The translations under genes and the position numbers were made by a program. The notes under the pieces were generated by a model, which had not been told where the DNA came from, made no database searches, and saw only the letters and a list, made by a program, of their open reading frames with translations. A stretch of DNA of 64,000 bases from Cacajao melanocephalus (lineage: Eukaryota > Chordata > Mammalia > Primates > Pitheciidae), in contig CAUYLG010071485.1 of NCBI GenBank assembly GCA_963573385.1, positions 1 to 64,000 of the forward strand. Reading direction: 5' to 3'. Positions 56,302 to 64,000 of the stretch are shown in pieces. The first letter of the stretch is position 1, and each line of letters begins with the position of its first letter.

Positions 56302-56346
56302 AGGCTTCCCTAGCTTTAGTTTGCTTTACTGAAGCTAGGGAATCCT
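56302..56346. repeat. Short strong hairpin
   Basis: TTCCCTAGCTTTAGT (56306-56320) and ACTGAAGCTAGGGAA (56328-56342) pair at 14 of 15 positions around a 7-base loop; the exception would be a G-U pair in RNA. Beyond a mismatch, three further pairs extend it to 56302 and 56346. No run of T follows that would mark a terminator. Confidence 0.8.
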
Positions 56347-57039
56347 GTTAGTAAGGGGTTCTAACCCCATACATAACATTATGGGGCAGAACAGTTAAAT
56401 TGGACAGGAGAGGACACTTTTGGGAATTGAAGAATATTGGTGCTAGAGATCTTCAGAATGACTGCTTAATTTGTTTAAGTTATATGCAGAAGCAAGTATT
56501 CCCTAATAAGATCCCAATTCCTGGATAAATTAGTAAAACAACTTCGGTTCAGAGGCAGATATTTGGTTTCCCAGTCCGAATTCACACAGCTCCTCTTTTA
56601 TGCGTTCTTTCACTGCTTTTATATCCTAGCCAGACCTCAGACCTTTCTAAGAGCAAATCTCCTTTTAAGTGTAAGACAGAGAGAGAATGAGATATACTCA
56701 CTATTTCTATGGCATGGTTTGCAGGCTCTGAACAGAGGCGTATTACAGTTGAATATACAGTCTGGAGATCATAAGAGAGTCCATATTTGAGAAAAACTTG
56801 TAGGTCATTAGTATATAGATATTTTTGAAAGCCAAGAAATTGGATAAGAAAAGCAAGAGAGTAAGTCTAGACTCAGAAGAAGCCAAGCCTTGGGATTCAG
56901 CAACGTTGAAAAATCTGGTAGATAAAAAAGAGCCAGCAAAGGAAACTGAGAAGAGGGTTTCTGTAAAATAGGAGAAAAACAAGTAAAAAATGGTGTCCTA
57001 GAGGCTAAATAGGAACAATTTGAAGAAGTAAGTAGTAAT

Positions 57040-57300
57040 CCCTTCCACAAATGCAGCTGAAATGTTGAATAACATGGGCAATGCAAATATATGTGGCCAC
57101 AGGGAAGCCACTAGTAACCTTGATAAAGGGTTTCAGTGTCAGAGTGAGAGACTGAGAAAATGGGAGGAGAATTGCAGATAGTGAATCTAGACAACTCTTT
57201 TGAGAAGTTTTGTTGAGAAGAAGATCTGTGAAAAGAAGCGAAATGAAGTGCTAGCTGGAGGGGAAAGTTGAATTAATGGAGATTTTTCCTCCAACTTTTT
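57040..57300. repeat. Old interspersed repeat, family unassigned
   Basis: ACAACTCTTTTGAGAAGTTT and GTGCTAGCTGGAGGGGAAAG are phrases I recall from a common mammalian repeat, but I cannot name it. There is no coding signal. Confidence 0.4.
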
Positions 57301-59169
57301 ATTATAAAATTTGTCAAACATGACAAAGTTGACAGAGGATGTCTGTAGAGCTACTATATGGGTTTAACAATTATTGATATTTTGCCATATGTGTTTTTAT
57401 GTTAAATTTTCTGTGATATTTAAAAGTACATTGCAGATGTTAACAAAAGACCCATGAGATCTGCAGAGGTAAAAGGTAAATTTTATTTTCTAAAAGCAAT
57501 CCTCAGATTGGAGAAATTCAGCCTTTGTTGAAAAATTTAAGTGTACTCCCAAGAAAGATTAAGGAGTAGGAGATTATAGGGCAAAAACCACAAGATGCAA
57601 TAGGAGGCGGGAATCAAATGCAGAAGACTGGATGGCTTTAAGCACGACATCACATGTTTCTTTTTATTGGCTGGCCTCGAGAAGTCTATTGGTAGTCAGT
57701 TGGGGAATTTCCTTCTGCAGTCTATCTTGGCACCAACAACAGAGACTGGTTTAGCTTATTTGTAGAAAGGAAGATCCTGTGACACTTTCAGAACATTGCT
57801 TTGAGAATAAAGGTACATGACTGCTCTCTCACCAAGCTATGGTCTCCTGATTCTGTTTTAACTTTGAGTGTCTCAGCCATAGGGAATTCATTTTGTCTGT
57901 CAGCTGGGGCATGCTTTAACACAGACATCAGATAGTTCACTCCAAAATATTTTAATATGTCTATTTTCAAAATAAGGCCATTCTGCTACATCACTGTAGT
58001 ACTGTTACTATACCTGTAATAATTAAACATTCAGTTCCTACTGAAATTTCCAAGAAATTTCCTCCAAATGTCTTTAAAAGCTACTTTGTTTTTCCCAAGT
58101 TAGGAACTAAGTCAAGATCCAAGTGTACTCTTTTTATTCTAATTCTTCAGTATTTTTTCCTATGACATGACTTGCTGAAGAGATTGGACCAGTTGTCATG
58201 TAGAATATTCCACATTCTGAATTTTTCTGATTGCTTTCTTGTAACATTGAACATTTTGCGTCTCTACAGCCCCACTCCCCACCCCACTCCACTTCCATCT
58301 CTGGTTGTTTATCACATAATCAGCGAGTTAAGTCTAAAGCCTTGATTAGATTCTGATTGAGCTTTTTTGTTTGTTTGTTTTTGTCATAGTCCTTCATGGG
58401 CGATGATTGAATATCATTTCACATCTCATGGGTATTATATAATATCTTAATGTCCCACTATTAAGGATGCTGTTTGATCACATGATCAACTTTTTTTAAG
58501 ATAGGAGAAAAATACAACATGTTTTTATGCTAATAAAAATGATCCAGTGAGCAAGAGAAATAGATGATTTAAGAGAATAGCCAATTAGTGCAGTGATACC
58601 TTCGGGTGGGCAAGAGTAATGTGCAAGCTGAGTAGCTGGCCATGGGAACACAACTGGATTACGCCAAGTGATGGATCACATGATGAGGAAGTCAAAGAAT
58701 GTGGTCACAGACACACAGATGTCTGTGGGACAAAATGGTGCAAGTTCTTTTTTGATTACTTTCATTTTCTCTGTGAAGTAGGAAGCAGGATCATGAGCTG
58801 AGAGGAAGGATGGAGAAGGAGACATTGAATCTTAGAGAAGAGAAATGTATAAAATAGTTGTTAAAAAGCAGGAGAGTGAATGGAATAGGATATATTGAAA
58901 GCACCAAGAAATGGGACAGAAGGTGCATTTTGAAAGAGTGACAATAAACTAGGACCATAAATCCTGTCAAGGTATGAGGTAGTTACTAGATGACTGCAAC
59001 AGGAGAGATGCAGTATGATAATATGTGATATGAGCCAAAAATAAGGGAAGATATATGGTCTAGCTAACAGCAAAGATGAGCAACAAGCAATTCTACCCCA
59101 TCATCATCCCAGTAGAAAATGGAGTATGGGGGGGACTATAGACACTAATTAAGAAAACTTCAGAGAAAG

Positions 59170-59375
59170 CATGGAAAGTAATAATATCAGCTATTGAGTA
59201 CTTAATAACACACTAAGCACTGATCTAAGATTTTACATAGATGTCATCCCCATAGCAGTCCTAGGTAGACACTATTCTAATGTCCACTATATAGTTTCAT
59301 AAGCCAAGGAACAGAGAGTTTAAGTAAAATGTCATGGAATTGATAAATGGTAGAATCAGAAATCATAACTCACAT
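59170..59375 (+). repeat. MIR element
   Basis: TATTGAGTACTTAATAACAC, ACACTATTCTAATGTCCAC and CCAAGGAACAGAGAGTTTAA follow the MIR layout. Confidence 0.7.
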
Positions 59376-60340
59376 GAATACTGTTAATAAAAAGTTGATC
59401 TAGACCAAAATAAAGTTGTAAATCATAAAATTATTTGAAGTGAATTAAAACCCAAAAAAAGTGACTACAAGAGTTAACTTAATCATGAATATATTTTATA
59501 ATATATGCAGGCATAAATACGGAGTGGCTTCAGTATTAGCACTCCTCTCTAAGAATCTGATAAAGTCTGTAGTCAGAAATAACTTCAGTTAATGCCTTTG
59601 TTCTAGCCTAGATTTTCAACTGTCTTTATGGTCTATACTCTTCATTGCCAATTCACATTGTCTGTGTCTATATTCCATGATGGTCTGATTGGACAGTTGC
59701 TTTTGAGGACAAAGCTAGGCTTTGTGGTTCTTAAAACTCAAATGATTCGGGGACACTATGTAAGAAGAATTTTAAAAAATGTGAAATTAGAAACAGTTCC
59801 TTGGAAGGAACACAGGCCTACAAGGTTAAGATAAGCTTCATTGGTAAGTCTGGTTTAGGATGATTCCTCCAACAAAAAACCTGTGCTTCCTTTTCTTGCA
59901 AAGGAACACTACAATCATTAAAATATAAGCCTTCTGTCTGGCCTATGTCTTAATAACCATATTTCTATTCCCTTTTCTCTTTCCTTTCTGTTGCTAATTG
60001 CTATTTCTTAATTTGAGATAACTGAAGAGCTACAAGAATTGGAAGTCTTCTGCTTAATTCCTTTCCAATGTGAAAGCCCTCTTAAAAACCGTTGTTTGAT
60101 AGTCTGAATATTATTGTATACCATGATTTTATGCAGGAAAAAGGATTTTCTTTAACCTGGAAGTCTCTTTTTCATCTTAATCTGGAGAATTTACTTTAGC
60201 AGTCTTAAATTCTCTCTTGTTAAAAACTCTTTCTTCCTTTTTCTGTCATTTGTGATCCATGCATTGGCTACTTTCCTGAATTACTGATATTTAATCACTT
60301 CATGCTCCTGCTTATGAATAAATAACATGGTAGAAACACT

Positions 60341-60442
60341 TTGGAATTTTTTTTTGTTTTGTTTTGTTTTTATGAAAGAAGAAAGAAAAAAGGGGGGGAG
60401 AAAACAGAATTCTTGCTCTATTGCCCAGGCTGGAATACAATG
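60341..60442 (-). mobile_element. Small antisense Alu fragment (tentative)
   Basis: A T-rich and TTTTG run is followed, after a purine tract, by TCTTGCTCTATTGCCCAGGC. This looks like the tail and first bases of an antisense Alu cut short by the adjacent L1 sequence. Confidence 0.5.
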
Positions 60443-60594
60443 TAGGAATAGGTATTAAAAACCTCTTTGATGCCAATAATTGTACTTAACAACAGAGACA
60501 GGAAGGAATAAGGGAAGAAAATAACAAACAGCCAACCAATATTTCATTTAAGTCTGTGAAATGCTATGCAAATGCTGAAGAGTGATTTACTTCC

Positions 60595-61110
60595 AATTAT
60601 CTAGTCACTTTCACAACAGGTGTAATATGATACTGAGAAAAATGTATGTTCTGGAGACCTGGGATGAAGAATTCTATAGATATTCACTAAGTTTACTTAT
60701 TCCAGGTCTAAATTCTCTATTAATTTTCTATCTCGTTGGTCTGTCAAATATTAACAATGTGGTGTCAAGATCTCCTGCCATTATTGTGTGGGAGTCCAAG
60801 TCTCTTTATAAGTCATTTAGAACTTGTCTTATGTATCTGGGTGCTCCTATATTGGGTGTGTATATATTTATGATCATTAACTCCTGTTGTTGCATTGATT
60901 CTTTTACCATTATGTAATATCCTTCTTTGTTTCCTTTAGTCTTTGTTACTGTTAAAGTCTATTTTGTCGGGGACAAAAATTACAACTCCTGTTTTGTTTT
61001 GTTTTTTACTCTCCATTTGATTGGTGAATCTTCCTCCATCCCTTTGTTTTGAGTCTTTGTGGATATGTATCATTTTGATAACACAATAGAACAATCCCTT
61101 CCATGTCTTC
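60595..61110 (-). mobile_element. L1 ORF2 fragment, antisense
   Basis: The plus strand shows the reverse complement of L1 ORF2: TTGTGTGGGAGTCCAAGTCT, GGGTGCTCCTATATTGGGTG, CCATTATGTAATATCCTTC and CTTCCTCCATCCCTTTGTTT. It is truncated at both ends and has lost its frame. Confidence 0.9.
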
Positions 61111-61839
61111 CCCTTTCCCCTAGGAAAATTCAAATTCAAATCTCAAGGCTCTGCAGACCCTGCCCCAGACCTTTGCAGCCAAATCCGCACTCTCCCTATC
61201 CGACTACAGTCTAGCCACAGAGAACTTCCTTCAGTTCTAAGAATGCACCTTGCTCATTCTCTTGAGCCCTTTGCAGATGCTCTCTCCAGAACCCGGTCCT
61301 CTCAGCCCTTCATCCTTTAGATCTCAAGGAGGGCCAAGGCCTGGCTGTCAGCATCCAGGAGCTGAGTCTTGGCACTTAGTGCTCATCTGTCCACTTCACC
61401 CCCTGTGCACGGTATTGCACCCCTACGCTCACCTGTAGTTTGTCCAAAGGTCCTCTCTTGCCCTCTCTAGAGATTCCATTAAAGAGTGTTAAGCAGGGGA
61501 GGGATATACTAGTCAGGGCTCGGCAAATGTCCTTCTCCCTGACCCTGGGGAAGCTGACCCATTTCCATCCCAACCCAGCGTGCCTGACGGCCCTGAACTA
61601 AGTACTGGACCTTTGCCTGCCTGCTGTGCACCTGCCTGCTCAAGAGTACCAGGGGAATGTTTATCAACCCACCCATTTCTAATTTCGTTTACACAACCCT
61701 TTCTTGAGAAGCAGCTTTACTCAGTCACTGAGCCCATGTGGAAATAACTGACTAGTAGCCCCGGAAACTAAATGATCTCTTAGTGGAAATTCACCAGGTT
61801 GTTGGACGGCGGGGTGGAGGGGGCGGGTGGGTAGTAAAG

Positions 61840-61960
61840 CATTGAGTTAAGAGCTAAGATCTGAGTTTAAATCCCAACTTTGCCACATTCCATGTGCAAG
61901 TTACTTGAACTTCATTTCCCTCCTAAAAAATGAAGATTCGGACTGTGCGCCTTGACTGAG
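61840..61960 (+). repeat. MIR left part
   Basis: GAGTTTAAATCCCAACTTTG, CAAGTTACTTGAACTTC and TCCTAAAAAATGAAGATTCG correspond to the left part of a MIR. The 'GAGTTTAAATCC' part is tRNA-derived but no tRNA gene is present. Confidence 0.75.
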
Positions 61961-62171
61961 GTCTGTTCCTGGGGGTGCTGTTTCCCCTTCTCAGGAGAAT
62001 AGGAGGTCTGCTTCCCACAACAAGCCCCCCAGGATGGCAACCCTCTGCCCTTCTTCCTGCACTTGAGCAGAGCTGTGCCACTGCATCTGGGGGAGCGGGA
62101 GAGGCATGGGTGGCAGCTAGTTTGTTTCTCTACGTGTATCTGAGAAATGTCTGGATTCTCTTCAGTATCGG

Positions 62172-62532
62172 AGCTGTCCTAGTCCATTCAGGCTGCCGTA
62201 ACAATGTAACAAAATACCATAAACTGGGCGGCTTATAAACAATACTCATTTATTTCTTACAGCTCTGGAGGCTGGGAGGTCCAAGATTAAGGCACCAGCA
62301 GATTCCGTGTCTTGTGAGGCAAGATTCCTTGTTCATAGATGTCACCTTCTCCCTGTTTCCTTACATGGTAGGAGGGGCAAAGAGGTTCCCCTGGGCCTAT
62401 TTTATAAGGGCAACTAATCTCATTCATGAAGACTCTCCTCCCCAAAGGCTTCACCTAATACCATCGCCTTGGGGGGTCAAGATTTCAACACGGGAAATTG
62501 GGGTGGGGGAGACATATTCAGACCATAGCAGG
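62172..62532 (-). mobile_element. MaLR-type solo LTR, antisense
   Basis: On the plus strand: CCTAGTCCATTCAGGCTGCC, CTTACAGCTCTGGAGGCTGG, TTCATAGATGTCACCTTCTC, GGGCAACTAATCTCATTCAT and ATTCAGACCATAGCAGGGG. The reverse complement starts TG and ends CA, as expected for an LTR. It is of MaLR type as far as I can recall. Confidence 0.68.
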
Positions 62533-62756
62533 GGCCAACGAAGTGTCCCTCACCCCTATTGTCTTGGCAGGCAGCACAAACAGTTGAGTTTCTTTATCTA
62601 ACTAGCTCCTTTCTCGGGCTTGCAGGCTGCCTGACCTCTGCTCAACCTCTAGGATATTCAAGTACCCCAAGGTTGTGTCCCAAGTTTCCTTATCTTTCCT
62701 ATCTAGAGTTTGTCTCCAGGTGATCTCATTCAGAACCTTGATTTTGTTTTTTTCAC

Positions 62757-63051
62757 TTTTTTTTTTTTAAGACAGGGTTTAGCTCTGTCGCCTAGGCTAG
62801 AGGGCAGTGGTGCGATCTTAGCTCACTACAACCTCCGCCTCCTGAGTTCAAACGATTCTCCCACTCCACCGCCTGAGTAGCTGGGACTACAGGTGTGTGC
62901 CACCACACTGGATTAATTTTTTGTATTTTTTTGTAGAGACAGGGTTTCACCATGTTTCCCAGGCTGGTCTTGAACTCCTGAGCTTGAGCAATCAGCCCAC
63001 CTCGGCCATCCAAAGTTCTGGGATTACAGGTGCGAGCCACTGTGCCTGGCC
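62757..63051 (-). mobile_element. Antisense Alu
   Basis: A poly(T) run then AAGACAGGGTTTAGCTCTG, ending GAGCCACTGTGCCTGGCCC. Both arms are present. It is moderately diverged. Confidence 0.93.
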
Positions 63052-63109
63052 CTGATTTTTTAACTTTTTTTCTTTCTTTCTTTTTTTTGGTTTATTACCT
63101 TCAAGGCTG

Positions 63110-63740
63110 AAAATCAAGATTTTTTAACTTTTTATGTTGAAATAATTTGAAACATTAAAAACAAAGTTACCAAAGTAATCATAGGACTCGCTCCTTTGGG
63201 GTACTTCCTGTAAATGGAATCATGCCACATGTAGTCTTTTGTGACTGGCTTCTTTCACTCAGCATAAAGTTTTCAAGCCTCGTCCATTTTGCAGTATGTA
63301 CCAATACTTCACTCCTTTTTACTGCTGAATAATATTCGATTATATGGATATGTCACCTTTCGTTTATCCATTCTTCAGTTGATGGACATTTGGATCATTT
63401 CTGATTTTTGACTGTTATGAATAATGCTGCTATGAACATTTGTGCATAAGTTGGTTTTTTCATTTTCATTTTGCATTTGTTTTTCTGTGTACAAGTTTTG
63501 GTGTGGATGTATACTTTCATTTCCCTAGGGTATATATCTGGGAGTGGAATGGCTGGGTCATTTGGTAACTCTGTGTTTAATATTTTGAGGAACAGCCAAA
63601 CTGTTTTCCAAAGTGGCTGCACCATTTTACATTTTCACCAGCGCTATGCGAGGGTTCTGGTTTCTCCACGTCCTCCCCAACACTTACCTGTCTTTGTTTT
63701 TGTAACTATTTAATACTCTAGTGAGTGTGAAATGGTGTCC
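63110..63740 (-). mobile_element. L1 3' end, antisense (old, L1M-type)
   Basis: CTTTCACTCAGCATAAAGTT, GATGGACATTTGGATCATTT, GGGTATATATCTGGGAGTGG and CAAAGTGGCTGCACCATTTT are the reverse complement of old L1 sequence. It is not coding. Confidence 0.88.
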
Positions 63741-64000
63741 CTGTGGTTTTGACAGTTGCTGATCTTTCCCAGAACATTTATTACTGCAGTATTTGCCAAA
63801 TTTTCTACTTCAGTTATTCCCTCTATATTTATTAGAGTTGTACTGTAAAAGAGTGTGCTTCCTCATTTATTTATTTGATCTTTATTTACATCATGGATAT
63901 TTACTTTATGCTGTGGGTCATAACGCATTACTATTGTTATTTATTTTGTTGTTCAGTTTTGCTCATCCTGTTGTTATCCCAGATTGGGCCATCGGGAGCT

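Noticed and set aside
57450..57920. A possible endogenous retrovirus internal segment
   Set aside because: Some LTR-like phrasing exists, but I could not match it to a family, and no conserved protein motif is present.
61860..61960. A tRNA gene, from the GAGTTTAAATCCCA box
   Set aside because: It is the tRNA-derived head of a MIR. There is no acceptor stem or anticodon arm.

Overview
This is primate, almost certainly human, nuclear DNA. It is AT-rich and full of Alu, MIR, L1, L2 and LTR copies, and it has one vertebrate multi-exon gene read left to right. The only gene I can support as active is a CUB/Sushi gene. Six exons (6867-7005, 19201-19388, 24120-24308, 32658-32774, 39856-40071, 41569-41757) join in one reading frame and encode CUB, Sushi, CUB, Sushi. 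The peptide differs from CSMD1 and CSMD2 as I remember them and fits CSMD3, which also has very large AT-rich introns. The four modules belong to the extracellular part of a very large single-pass membrane protein.

Layout: 1-6866 is the upstream intron (AT-rich start, a probable solo LTR at about 1.85-2.5 kb, an odd pair of MIR-derived segments at 4.4-6.2 kb). 6867-41757 holds the six exons and five complete introns of 12.2, 4.7, 8.3, 7.1 and 1.5 kb. 41758-64000 is the start of a further intron, more than 22 kb long, with no exon seen; it holds MIR, L2, L1, LTR and Alu pieces and a more GC-rich stretch near 61.1-62.7 kb.

The first complete intron carries a nested structure at 12514-16657. 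It is a spliced, polyadenylated retrocopy of a KRAB zinc-finger mRNA of the chromosome 19p13-like family, bounded by a 13-bp target-site duplication. It was later interrupted by Alus on both strands and by a 7SL RNA pseudogene with an internal deletion. The retrocopy has a stop in the KRAB box and several stops and frameshifts in the fingers, so it is a pseudogene.

I see no evidence of a new multi-gene system. The less ordinary signals are structural: a MIR-derived segment bracketed by a perfect 22-bp inverted repeat, with a near-identical partner 1.6 kb away; a 222-bp duplication bracketing one exon; an 817-bp element with 32-bp terminal inverted repeats that abuts a perfect 28-bp repeat of upstream L2 sequence; and a 115-bp palindrome. 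Repeat family names come from memory of consensus sequences, not from a search.
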